Positions 45,761 to 53,919 of a stretch of DNA of 64,000 bases are shown one piece after another. A program made the translations under genes and the position numbers. Positions within the stretch are counted from its first letter, which is position 1. The number at the start of each line of letters is the position of its first letter. Below the pieces are notes generated by a model. That model was not told where the DNA came from. It saw only the letters and a program-made list of their open reading frames with translations, and made no database searches. The stretch is from Emticicia oligotrophica DSM 17448 (lineage in GTDB: Bacteria; Bacteroidota; Bacteroidia; Cytophagales; Spirosomataceae): assembly GCF_000263195.1 (NCBI RefSeq), contig NC_018748.1:3286001-3350000 (forward strand), read 5' to 3'.

Positions 45761-45808
45761 TCCTTAAGCTTGAATCATAATAAATTATAATTCAAGCTTA
45801 GGTGTTTT

Positions 45809-46195
45809 TTAGTTTTGTGTACATTCAGAATCAGTATGATTTTGAGCGAAGTCATTTACTGCCAAAGTAGGGTCATTCGGTGCCTGAGCGAAGTCGAAGG
45901 CCCGAAAATGGCTTTCATTTCTACATTCAGCAAGTTTGTGTAATTCATCAAAATCTCCCTTTATCAAAGCTTCTTTCTTTTTTCTACTCCATTTCTGAAT
46001 TTGTTTTTCTCTAAGAAAAGCCTCATCTATTCTATCAAACGCTTCATAATAAACGAGTTCGACAGGTCGATGTTTTCTTGTATGATTTGAACCTTCTCCA
46101 TTCTGATGTTGCTGTATTCGAAGTTCAAGATGGGTAGTGCTTCCAGTGTAGTAACTACCATCAAAGCATTTTAAAATATACATGAAGCCACGCAT
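45809..46195 (-). CDS. Small GIY-YIG nuclease-family protein with repeat-derived tail
   Basis: This 128-residue protein of the UvrC-like GIY-YIG class (UPF0213/COG2827-type) has its GIY-YIG core in MYILKCFDGSYYTGST at residues 5-20. Conserved Arg 26 (LELRIQQHQNG) and the Glu-containing FLREKQIQKWSRKKKEALI follow. The domain ends about residue 90. The tail is encoded by repeat sequence: RAFDFAQAPNDP (98-109) is a full REP-like copy and DFAQNH (115-120) a partial one. Further copies lie on both sides. Nuclease activity is inferred, with an RNA or DNA target unknown. ATG 46195 or 46183 may be the start. Confidence 0.85.
   Translation of the reverse strand: MRGFMYILKCFDGSYYTGSTTHLELRIQQHQNGEGSNHTRKHRPVELVYYEAFDRIDEAFLREKQIQKWSRKKKEALIKGDFDELHKLAECRNESHFRAFDFAQAPNDPTLAVNDFAQNHTDSECTQN
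45878..45904. repeat. REP-like repeat copy inside the GIY-YIG gene
   Basis: This forward copy (GGTGCCTGAGCGAAGTCGAA then GGCCCG) is flanked by short complementary arms TTCGG/CCGAA. A partial copy TGAGCGAAGTC lies at 45843-45853. Both are read as protein tail on the minus strand. Confidence 0.85.
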
Positions 46196-46240
46196 AAAGT
46201 TGTGTTAGTAAAAGTTGTCTGAATTTAACCAAATGCCTTG

Positions 46241-46262
46241 CCTTCGGCTTCGCTCAGGCACC
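46241..46262. repeat. REP-like repeat copy upstream of the GIY-YIG gene, reverse orientation
   Basis: CCTTCGGCTTCGCTCAGGCA plus CC is the inverse of the copies at 45878 and 46383. Confidence 0.85.
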
Positions 46263-46279
46263 AGTCAGTTTAGTAGTCT

Positions 46280-46401
46280 GAATTTGAGAAATCTTTTAAA
46301 ATTTTCAAATCTGTGCCTAAACGAAGCCGATATTTATGTGCTCTACTAAGAATTTGAGAAATTTGATAATAATTTCAAAATCGGTGCCTGAGCGAAGCCG
46401 A
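46280..46401. repeat. Two direct units of about 52 bp, each ending in a REP-like copy
   Basis: Unit 1 (46280-46330) and unit 2 (46350-46401) both begin GAATTTGAGAAAT and end with a repeat copy (degenerate TGTGCCTAAACGAAGCCGA and intact GGTGCCTGAGCGAAGCCGA), 70 bases apart. This stretch explains most of the gene-free gap 46196-46420. Confidence 0.75.
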
Positions 46402-46412
46402 AGGCCCGATTT
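46378..46412. repeat. REP-like repeat within AAATCGG/CCGATTT arms
   Basis: This intact forward copy at 46383-46405 is flanked by 7-bp complementary arms (46378-46384 and 46406-46412), next to the 3' end of the lipoprotein gene. Confidence 0.8.
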
Positions 46413-46420
46413 AAAGATTT

Positions 46421-46795
46421 TTATTTTATATATTTCTCCTTCACGGTCATTTCCCAATCGCCTAAGCTACCGTAAAGAACCATTGAACCAAAACGAAACT
46501 TATCTATAATTTCAGTTCCTTCAGAAACAGAATCATAAAACTCTTTATCAACGGGGAGTTCAAACTCAATCGCATTTACGGCATCTTTTATATGCTTTTT
46601 TATACTTAAAGAAAGATGCGATTGTTTCAACTTTAGTTTTAACATATACTTAGGCCCTTTGGCTTCTGTCCCAGCTTTTAAGGCATTTACTTGGGCGACA
46701 AGGGCAGCATTCTCTTTCTTAAGATTTTCCAATTCTTCACTATTTTTGCAAGAAACAAGCAAAAATGCAGCAAATATGATGAGGTATGATTTCAT
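46421..46795 (-). CDS. Small coiled-coil lipoprotein, unknown function
   Basis: This 124-residue lipoprotein has lipobox LLVSC (Cys 16). A short heptad segment follows (ELENLKKENAALVAQVNALK, about 21-40) and would form a coiled coil. The rest is a compact alpha/beta region with KYMLKLKLKQSHLSLSIKKH and an end containing GSLGDWEMTVKEKYIK. I recognise no family. It lies 22 bases downstream of the Gfo/Idh gene on the same strand and is probably co-transcribed with it. Confidence 0.75.
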   Translation of the reverse strand: MKSYLIIFAAFLLVSCKNSEELENLKKENAALVAQVNALKAGTEAKGPKYMLKLKLKQSHLSLSIKKHIKDAVNAIEFELPVDKEFYDSVSEGTEIIDKFRFGSMVLYGSLGDWEMTVKEKYIK

Positions 46796-46817
46796 CTGAT
46801 AAAGTTTTAATTTTGGT

Positions 46818-48101
46818 TTATACTAAATCCCAACCTTTTCTAGGCTCTCGTGAGAGTAAGGCATTGGCATCGGCATCATGTTTGAACTTTTCTTTTTTCG
46901 GATTCCAATGTAGTTCTCTTCCAAGGCGATACGAAATCAGTCCTAAATGCATTGGCATGGTCATTTTTCGAGCATATTCAAGGTTCGATTGGGGTTGAGT
47001 TCTATTTTTTACAGCCGTAACGAAATTTTGTTGGTGACCTTCTGAGCGAATAATCGTTTTTGGAATCTCCGGAATATCAGTCATCGTTACCCCATTGATT
47101 GTTATTTCTTTCGAACTATAATCACAGATAAGTGTACCTTTTTCGCCCTCGAAATAAGCACCAATTCCTCTTTTTTCAGCACCGGGTACGTTTGGTGGAG
47201 TAGAAGTCCAATAGAGTTTTAAATCTTCAAAATCATACTCAATATCAATCCATTTTGGGGCATCACCTGTTCCTTCTGGAGCTTCTCCTTTGGCACTTAT
47301 ACGTGTAAGATTTTTAGGGTCAATTGCCCACCAAACCACATCCGCAATATGGCACCAGAAATCTTGAAAAACACCGCCAGAATAATCAAGGAAATAGCGA
47401 TAAGTAAAATGACAACGCTCTGGTGTATATTGTGAATAAGGAGCGGGGCCAAGCCACATATCCCAGTTGAGGCCTTCAGGCGGATTTTGGTAATTTGATG
47501 GCCCGAGAACTGGTGGAAAACCTGTTTTCCAAAGTCTAACTGTTTTTACTTTACCGATTGCTCCTGATTGAATAATTTCTGCCACACGATGATAATTCTC
47601 ACCTGCATGAATTTGTGTGCCTAACTGAAAAATACGGTCGTATTTTTTCATAGCTTTTAGCATCTGTTGCCCTTCTCGTACATTATATGAAAGAGGTTTT
47701 TCTCCATAAACATCTTTTCCTGCTTGAAATGCCATAATTGCTACTTGCGAATGCCAATGGTCAGGAGTTGCACAAGTAATAGCATCTACATCTTTGCGGT
47801 CAAGAATGTGTCGAAAATCTTCGTAACCTTGTGCTTTATTGTCAGGGTGTAGGTCTTGTAATAATTTCTGTGCTTTAGCTAGATGATTTTTGTCTAAATC
47901 GCACAGCCCTACGATTTCTACTTCTGGTAAGCCAGCAAACCATTTGAGATGTTGGCTACCCATGCCGTTGATACCAATATGAGCTACACGCAGGCGGTCA
48001 CTTGGAGCAACTTTACGAGCAAAGGTTGGAGTAAAGGCCAAGCCTAGTGCGGCAAGACTACTTTGTCGGATGAAATCTCGACGGTTGAGTTGATGTGACA
48101 T
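46818..48101 (-). CDS. Gfo/Idh/MocA-family oxidoreductase with Tat-type leader
   Basis: This 427-residue NAD(P)-dependent dehydrogenase-like protein probably acts on a sugar derivative. It has a twin-arginine leader (LNRRDFIRQSSLAALGLAF). The N-terminal Rossmann domain (VAHIGINGMGSQHLKWF, CDLDK) contains the catalytic-Lys signature GEKPLSYN near residue 127, and a C-terminal alpha/beta domain carries DYSGGVFQDFWCHIAD. Exported Gfo/Idh proteins with this leader are frequent in Bacteroidota. The substrate is not deducible. The genes on either side give no sugar pathway. Confidence 0.88.
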   Translation of the reverse strand: MSHQLNRRDFIRQSSLAALGLAFTPTFARKVAPSDRLRVAHIGINGMGSQHLKWFAGLPEVEIVGLCDLDKNHLAKAQKLLQDLHPDNKAQGYEDFRHILDRKDVDAITCATPDHWHSQVAIMAFQAGKDVYGEKPLSYNVREGQQMLKAMKKYDRIFQLGTQIHAGENYHRVAEIIQSGAIGKVKTVRLWKTGFPPVLGPSNYQNPPEGLNWDMWLGPAPYSQYTPERCHFTYRYFLDYSGGVFQDFWCHIADVVWWAIDPKNLTRISAKGEAPEGTGDAPKWIDIEYDFEDLKLYWTSTPPNVPGAEKRGIGAYFEGEKGTLICDYSSKEITINGVTMTDIPEIPKTIIRSEGHQQNFVTAVKNRTQPQSNLEYARKMTMPMHLGLISYRLGRELHWNPKKEKFKHDADANALLSREPRKGWDLV

Positions 48102-48165
48102 TGAATAATGCTAATTTTAGAGTTGAATATTGGAAAGCAATTTAGAAATTTTAAAGAAAACATTT

Positions 48166-49533
48166 CTATAAAGTACCAATCTTTTCATCAATCCAATGAG
48201 CATGTTCTTTGAGCCATTGCTTCATTCGACTTATCTCTTTTTCATGCGAACCCTTTGTTGAGTTGGGTGTAATTCGATGATTTAGGATATTCCATCTTTC
48301 AAAGTTTCTGGCAACCATATTTCTATTTGTAATGCTTTCATTATAAGTAGAAACAACTTTATATAATTGATTATCAGATAATTCTTGAGTTCTTAGTGTT
48401 TGCCAACGGCTAACCAACTTTTGTTTGAAATATTCATCAGTAATTAATCTTTTCCACCAAAAAGGTACAAGCCAAGTATCTTCTGAGCAGTATTGGTTAT
48501 ATTGGTAAACCCATGCGTGGCGGTTCATGCCATCACAAAAGCCGTTATCTGAGCCAAAAGCAATGTCAATATCCCAAATCGGTCCCATTTGTAGCTTTTT
48601 ATCACGGTCTTTTTGAAGATAAGTACTTAGGCGATAACCATCATGGTTTTGAAATAACTCCGTGAGAATGAAATAATCAACAAAGCTATCGACATCTATA
48701 TAAGAACGATAACCTTTTTGTTCATCTTTAAAATTATCTGAAGCCAAGGCTTTCTCAAAGCTATGGATGTAATTTTGAATATAGGTCTTTTGAATAGAAT
48801 TAATGTTTTTAGGCTTAGGGTATTCGTAAAGAAAATGGGGCGTTTGTTGAGTAGTTATTTTCCCTTTAAAATCGAATTGAGAAGCGAAAGAGTTTTCTTC
48901 AGTATAGTTTGATTCTTCAGGATTATTGCCCGCTGTTTTATCAATTTTAATGATATACCCACCTGTTATTTTATTAGCTGAAGTGTCATTTTTGCTCAAT
49001 TTACTTAGTTTTATTCGGTCATTATCTTGTTTGAGTTTTTCCATTAATACATAAAATCCCATGAACTTTCCATTAATTTCAACCTCAACAAATTCAGTTC
49101 GAGAAGCATATCTGCCAATATCATTGGATAATTTGTAAGCCACGGCATTTCGAAGTAATGTTTTATCTCCGTAAGGGCCATGTAATATCCAAGCAGAGTT
49201 TTTGGATAAATTTAAAATCGATGCCGCTTTTGAGTCATTTTTTTCATTTCTAAGTTCAAATCCATAAGATTTTTTATCGTAAAATAGCTGTGAACTAGCT
49301 CCTCTAAGTTCAATTCCGATTGGAGATTGAAAGATTACACTATCACCCAAAACGATTTTTAAATTGGCTGTGCGTTTTGGGTCATCAACAATTTCTTTAT
49401 CTGACTGAATAATAAAATAAGGTGTTTGTGGACTACGTGGAGTTCGAATAACGAAGTTATCGTTTTGGTGTGAATTATTACAGTTGAGTAAACCCCAAAG
49501 CAGAAGCAGGGGTAAAAAGAAAGTTAATTTCAT
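48166..49533 (-). CDS. CotH-family protein-kinase-like lipoprotein
   Basis: This 455-residue exported protein (leader ending LLNC, possible lipoprotein Cys 18) belongs to the CotH family, atypical kinases first known from spore coats. Visible family motifs are GIELRGASSQ, KSYGFEL, FYVLMEKLKQD and the metal-binding MGPIWDIDIAFGSDNG. The organism type does not sporulate, so a role in phosphorylating or organising extracellular proteins is only inferred. It stands in a minus-strand run of unrelated envelope genes. Confidence 0.85.
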   Translation of the reverse strand: MKLTFFLPLLLLWGLLNCNNSHQNDNFVIRTPRSPQTPYFIIQSDKEIVDDPKRTANLKIVLGDSVIFQSPIGIELRGASSQLFYDKKSYGFELRNEKNDSKAASILNLSKNSAWILHGPYGDKTLLRNAVAYKLSNDIGRYASRTEFVEVEINGKFMGFYVLMEKLKQDNDRIKLSKLSKNDTSANKITGGYIIKIDKTAGNNPEESNYTEENSFASQFDFKGKITTQQTPHFLYEYPKPKNINSIQKTYIQNYIHSFEKALASDNFKDEQKGYRSYIDVDSFVDYFILTELFQNHDGYRLSTYLQKDRDKKLQMGPIWDIDIAFGSDNGFCDGMNRHAWVYQYNQYCSEDTWLVPFWWKRLITDEYFKQKLVSRWQTLRTQELSDNQLYKVVSTYNESITNRNMVARNFERWNILNHRITPNSTKGSHEKEISRMKQWLKEHAHWIDEKIGTL

Positions 49534-49664
49534 TATTATAGCTTTTTCAAATTTTGACCCCTAAATTGATGAAATGGCTTAACTATTCAAATGAAAAATT
49601 GATATAAGGAGAGTATAGCTTTATGATTGGCTTGTCTTTGGTTGAATAAATAAATTATCTAGAT

Positions 49665-50264
49665 TTACTTCGAAATCACGGTAGGAGAGAATTTCTCGTA
49701 TTTGTAGTGCCCAATAATTTTGTAATTAAACAAACAATCCTCCATTACTTGTCCAGCACCGATATTATGAACAATCAAAGGTCTTTGTCCATCGCTTGAT
49801 TTTCTATTAACTACGATGCCAATATGCGTAAGATTATCTTCTAAAAGCCAACAAATAATATCGCCAACTTGATAATCTTTTGGATTTTTGGTGATGGGTT
49901 TTGCCGTGCCGTGCCTTGAAAAAAATATCATCAAATTAGGTACTCTTCGATGGTCGATATTTTTATCGGTATGTTTGAGTTTCCAACGTTTCGGATATTT
50001 TTCGAAGTGTTTTTTCATATCTTCGTGCACTTCCTTTTGTAAATCAATTCCTAATTTTCGGTATGCTCTTACAACAACATCGGTGCATACGCCTTTATTA
50101 CTAGGCACATCGCCGTTTGGATATTTTATGATAAAATAGGTGGGGTCATATTCTACTTTGTGTTTAGTAAGTTCAATGGCGGCATCAGATAACTTTGAAG
50201 CAAAGTTAGATTGGCCGAATACTAACTGAGTGAAACCTAAAAAAAGTAGCAGTTTTGCCTTCAT
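49665..50264 (-). CDS. DUF1287 protein (NlpC/P60-like exported protein)
   Basis: This 199-residue exported protein (leader ending LVFGQ) matches DUF1287. The segment GVCTDVVVRAYRKLGIDLQ contains the candidate nucleophile Cys near residue 60, THIGIVV the first His, and IVHNIGAGQVMED the second, an arrangement like papain-fold cell-wall peptidases. Activity on peptidoglycan is inferred from this fold only. It lies 50 bases downstream of the copper/heme protein gene on the same strand. Confidence 0.85.
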   Translation of the reverse strand: MKAKLLLFLGFTQLVFGQSNFASKLSDAAIELTKHKVEYDPTYFIIKYPNGDVPSNKGVCTDVVVRAYRKLGIDLQKEVHEDMKKHFEKYPKRWKLKHTDKNIDHRRVPNLMIFFSRHGTAKPITKNPKDYQVGDIICWLLEDNLTHIGIVVNRKSSDGQRPLIVHNIGAGQVMEDCLFNYKIIGHYKYEKFSPTVISK

Positions 50265-50314
50265 TATTGAGGAATTTTAGAAAAATTCTATCATAAAATC
50301 CAAATAACGTTCAT

Positions 50315-51664
50315 TTACTCTTCGTAATAATAACCAAAGATGATACCCATTTCATCTTCAGTTGTAAGTCCAAAACGCACGGTTTGGTCAGAGGTATTGT
50401 TATAGGTAATTCTTGATGTGAGACCTTCTCCTTTTTTGAGAGAAATAAAAGGTGCATAATTAATTTTTTCAGGATGTTCCCAATTAGTTGAGGTATAAAC
50501 AACTTCTCCATTTCTCGCACCACCTTTTATCAAAATCTCAAATTTTTCGCCATATTTATGCGTGTGTGAAAACAACATGACAATTTTTACATTTTTATCA
50601 AAAGTAAAGTCTTTTGTAAGAACGGTTCTTTGTTTGGGCGGTAGATTAAGGTTTTGATTCCCGAAATCAATTACCTTTAAAACATTCTTTACATTTTCTT
50701 TTTTGGTAGTATAAAGGTTGATATCTACTTCACCACTCAAAGCTTTGGTTCCTTTATTATAGTAATGCGAATTCATATCAAAAGTGGCATTGGCAGGTAC
50801 TTCAACTGCTGTTCCTTCAGGAAAAGTATAATCAGAATTTGCCTCGCTTCCACCAAAATTAAACACATGGTTGCCCATCTGTGCAAATGTTACGAGATTA
50901 TAAGAGCCGTCAGAGTTACGTAAATCTCTTACTTGGTTTAACGGTGCTAGGTTTACATTATTTCTAAAGCCATATAAAATAAAATGATGGCTACCCGGAC
51001 GCATACTTATTTGCATACGATTCACATAAACGGTCTCGGTATTACCTAATGGCTTTCGAACAAAAAACTCTCTTTCAAAATTTGGAGCTACCTCAAACTT
51101 ATCTAAGGTCATTTGATACCCCGTACCCGCGGCCGGGACAGGTAAACCAGTAAAAGTTGCCGCACTTGGTGTTGTGTCATTGAGGAGTGAAGGGTCGGCA
51201 ACGTTGCCAGTTTCTGGTGCACCTGCTTCAATCCATCTTCTAATAAATTCAATCTGACCTTCTGGTAGTAAGTCGCTACCTAAGGGCATTACAGCTCCAT
51301 AGGATTTACCATTATGGTGAGAATTATCATAAATAAGCTTATGGTAAAATAAGCTTTCGAGCGATTTGAAGGCTTTTACTCGTTTAAATCCATCTTGTTT
51401 TGCACCAACATTAGTTGGGTCAATTTCGAATAAATTTTTGTAAGATTTTCCCTTAGCTAAAACAAGTTTATGTTGTGCATAAGTGCCATCACTTTCAGAT
51501 GCATGACAACCACTAATTGCACAGTTTTTTGTCAGAATTTTATCTTGAATTAGATCAAAACTAGCGGCATTTACATCAATAACCTCTTTTGGAGCACATG
51601 AGTGCATGAGAGTTGAGGTGAGTATAGCTGCAGTTGAAAATGCTGCGAGAAAAGTAAATTTCAT
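50315..51664 (-). CDS. Second c-heme / PHM-like copper monooxygenase, lipoprotein
   Basis: This 449-residue protein has lipobox LMHSC (Cys 23). A cytochrome-like N-terminus follows, with a CX4CH heme motif CAISGCH (48-54) and a possible distal Met in AVMPLGSDLL (126). The C-terminal two thirds carry the complete PHM/DBH copper ligand set: H226-H227 (GSHHFILYG), H300 (DMNSHYY), H367/H369 (FSHTHKYG) and M439 (TTEDEMGII). It shares layout, but little direct identity, with the protein at 15696-16970. A surface or periplasmic O2-dependent hydroxylase fed by the heme is the likely role. The substrate is unknown. Confidence 0.82.
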   Translation of the reverse strand: MKFTFLAAFSTAAILTSTLMHSCAPKEVIDVNAASFDLIQDKILTKNCAISGCHASESDGTYAQHKLVLAKGKSYKNLFEIDPTNVGAKQDGFKRVKAFKSLESLFYHKLIYDNSHHNGKSYGAVMPLGSDLLPEGQIEFIRRWIEAGAPETGNVADPSLLNDTTPSAATFTGLPVPAAGTGYQMTLDKFEVAPNFEREFFVRKPLGNTETVYVNRMQISMRPGSHHFILYGFRNNVNLAPLNQVRDLRNSDGSYNLVTFAQMGNHVFNFGGSEANSDYTFPEGTAVEVPANATFDMNSHYYNKGTKALSGEVDINLYTTKKENVKNVLKVIDFGNQNLNLPPKQRTVLTKDFTFDKNVKIVMLFSHTHKYGEKFEILIKGGARNGEVVYTSTNWEHPEKINYAPFISLKKGEGLTSRITYNNTSDQTVRFGLTTEDEMGIIFGYYYEE

Positions 51665-51777
51665 AGAAGTGTCAGGTCGATAGCTTTAGTTGATAACGAA
51701 ATTATATAAAAAAACTTTCTTTTTGACCAAAAACTGTATGAAAGGTTTATATTTTTTATTAAAAATAGCTGAAATGC

Positions 51778-52680
51778 CTACGATTTACTTAATTTTTCAC
51801 GCTGACCCACATAAAGTCCAACTATTACTAAAGCTGTACCGAGAAAAGTATGATAGGTAATGGGTTCATCGAGTAGAAAATACGAATAGATGAAACCAAA
51901 AATAGGACATAAAAATAAATAAAATGAAGCTTTTACTGCATCGACTTTAAGCAAATAGAGCCATAGATTTACGGCAATAACCGATACTGGCACAATTAGC
52001 CAAAACTCTGATAAATAAAAAGTTAGGTTGTAGTTGTTGGGTTTGTTATGCATCAATAAGGTAAGTGGAAGCATTAATAAACCACCAAGAAATACTTGCC
52101 AACCATTGATGGCTGTGCGAGAAAGTTTCCAGTCGATGTTTGAATAATAAATAGTACCTATTGAATAAGAAAGCATACACAAAAACATATAGAATAGGCC
52201 GAGAGGTGTGGCAAAGCTATTTTGTATGAGTGGGTAACAGGCGAGTCCAACGCCAATCATTCCAAGAAAAACCGCCATCCATTCAGAAGATTTAACTTTT
52301 CTACCCAACCAAATGGCCGATAAAACACTAATAAATAACGGGTTTGTGGCGGTTGATAAACTCCCAATTCCAGCAGCAACTTCACTAACGCCCAATACGA
52401 AAAAGCTTAAATAAAGTGTTACATTCAGTAAGCCAAAAATGGTTAGTTCTTTCCATTCTTTCCCTTGTGGTAGTCGGTCTTTTTGGATAAAAATCGAGTA
52501 GGCCAACATGCCAAGTCCAGCAACAATAAACCTATACTGAAAAAGCACAAGTGGTTCAACCGAGCGAAGGCCAATTTTAGCAGCTGCTGAAGCCGAAGCC
52601 CACAACGCAGCAAAAAGAATTCCGAGAAGAATGGTTTTTAAATTCAAAGGCTTAATTTGATTTCTTTTGTAAATATCCAA
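51778..52680 (-). CDS. EamA/DMT-family transporter
   Basis: This 300-residue inner membrane transporter has ten hydrophobic segments arranged as two EamA repeats, the second around WQVFLGGLLMLPLTLLM and FLCPIFGFIYSYFLLDEP. The latter is the family's conserved end. It probably exports a metabolite or amino acid. The start is uncertain. TTG 52680 overlaps the antiporter gene by 29 bases, while TTG 52647 would begin just after the antiporter stop and cost only 11 residues. No ATG is available. Translational coupling with the antiporter gene is likely. Confidence 0.85.
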   Translation of the reverse strand: MDIYKRNQIKPLNLKTILLGILFAALWASASAAAKIGLRSVEPLVLFQYRFIVAGLGMLAYSIFIQKDRLPQGKEWKELTIFGLLNVTLYLSFFVLGVSEVAAGIGSLSTATNPLFISVLSAIWLGRKVKSSEWMAVFLGMIGVGLACYPLIQNSFATPLGLFYMFLCMLSYSIGTIYYSNIDWKLSRTAINGWQVFLGGLLMLPLTLLMHNKPNNYNLTFYLSEFWLIVPVSVIAVNLWLYLLKVDAVKASFYLFLCPIFGFIYSYFLLDEPITYHTFLGTALVIVGLYVGQREKLSKS

Positions 52681-53896
52681 CTAATTTGCCTAAACTCAAA
52701 CCTTGTACCAAAACAGCAAATAAAACCACAATATAGGTTATACTAATAATGACAGGTTTTTGCTCAAAATCTGGGAGTGAAAGAGCCAAAGCAATAGAAA
52801 TTCCACCACGAAGTCCTCCCCAAGTCATCACAAATGGGAAGTTTTTGTTTAAAACCTCTTTAAAATTTAAGGCTTTAAAGGGTATTATGATTGATAAATA
52901 CCTGATTATCAGTACGACTAAGATAGTTGCAATACCAATGTAACTATAAGTGAATAAATTAGGAATATTGACAATAGCAAAGCCAATCAACACAAAAAGA
53001 AAGGCATTGAGGAGGTCATCAATCAGTCCCCAAAAAGTATCGACTTGTTGTTTGGTAATATCCGACATCGCGGTTTTTCTTCCAACATTTCCAATGTATA
53101 AACCCGCTACGACCATAGCTAAAGGTCCTGAAGTGTGCAAGTATTTAGCCAGCGTATAGCCTCCCATGACCATGGCAAGGGTAATCATTACTTCAGTTTG
53201 GTAATGGTCAATGGTTTTAAGTAATAAATTTCCTGCATAACCAATTAAGAAGCCAAGTAATAAACCACCGCCAACTTCAATTAAAAATGTTTCCCATATT
53301 GCTTGAAAAGATAATGAGGCAGCATGATTTTCTTCGAGTGTGTGGAGAATTGTAAGAAAAACAACAACTCCTACTCCATCATTAAAGAGCGATTCTCCCG
53401 TAATAATCACTTCCTCATTTTTAGGTACTTTGGCCTCTTTTAGAATCCCTAAAACCGCGATTGGGTCGGTTGGAGAAATCAAGGCTCCAAACAAAAAACA
53501 ATAAACAAGCGGAATATCAAAACCAAAAACTGGTGCCAACCAATATAGAGCATAGCCAATTAGAAAAGTGGCTAAAAGTACCCCCAGCATAGTAAATACG
53601 ATAATCGGACGCCTTTGTTCATTGAGCTGCTGAATATTTACATGTAAAGAACCCGCAAAAAGTAGGAAACAAAGCATATATTCAAGCAGGAAGTCTGAAA
53701 AATTAAAGCTTTCTACAAATGTTTTAAATACTTCGGCATCTGGATAACTTTTTGAAATGACCAAGATTCCTAATGACATCATTACGGCAATCAGCATCAA
53801 ACCAATGCTATTAGGTAGTTTGAGAAATTTGATGTTGATATAAGAAAATATCGAACAAAAAATAATGAGCCATGTAAGTGTAACAAAAATATTCAT
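52652..53896 (-). CDS. CPA1-type Na+/H+ (cation/proton) antiporter
   Basis: This 414-residue inner membrane antiporter has about 12-13 membrane helices. The substrate-binding segment LISPTDPIAVLGILK and the signature GESLFNDGVGVVVFLTI (near residue 167) identify the NhaP/NHE-like branch. The Asp pair in these motifs carries protons and cations. The long cytoplasmic C-terminal domain is absent. It starts 23 bases after tatD and overlaps the next transporter gene, so the three genes are probably one operon. A second, unrelated antiporter (NhaD) is at 61484. Confidence 0.9.
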   Translation of the reverse strand: MNIFVTLTWLIIFCSIFSYINIKFLKLPNSIGLMLIAVMMSLGILVISKSYPDAEVFKTFVESFNFSDFLLEYMLCFLLFAGSLHVNIQQLNEQRRPIIVFTMLGVLLATFLIGYALYWLAPVFGFDIPLVYCFLFGALISPTDPIAVLGILKEAKVPKNEEVIITGESLFNDGVGVVVFLTILHTLEENHAASLSFQAIWETFLIEVGGGLLLGFLIGYAGNLLLKTIDHYQTEVMITLAMVMGGYTLAKYLHTSGPLAMVVAGLYIGNVGRKTAMSDITKQQVDTFWGLIDDLLNAFLFVLIGFAIVNIPNLFTYSYIGIATILVVLIIRYLSIIIPFKALNFKEVLNKNFPFVMTWGGLRGGISIALALSLPDFEQKPVIISITYIVVLFAVLVQGLSLGKLVGYLQKKSN

Positions 53897-53919
53897 AGAG
53901 TTTGAGTGGTAAATAAATG

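Noticed and set aside
52560-52580. CGAGCGAAGG resembling the REP-like core
   Set aside because: It is ordinary coding sequence of the EamA gene (LRSVEP) and lacks the rest of the repeat.
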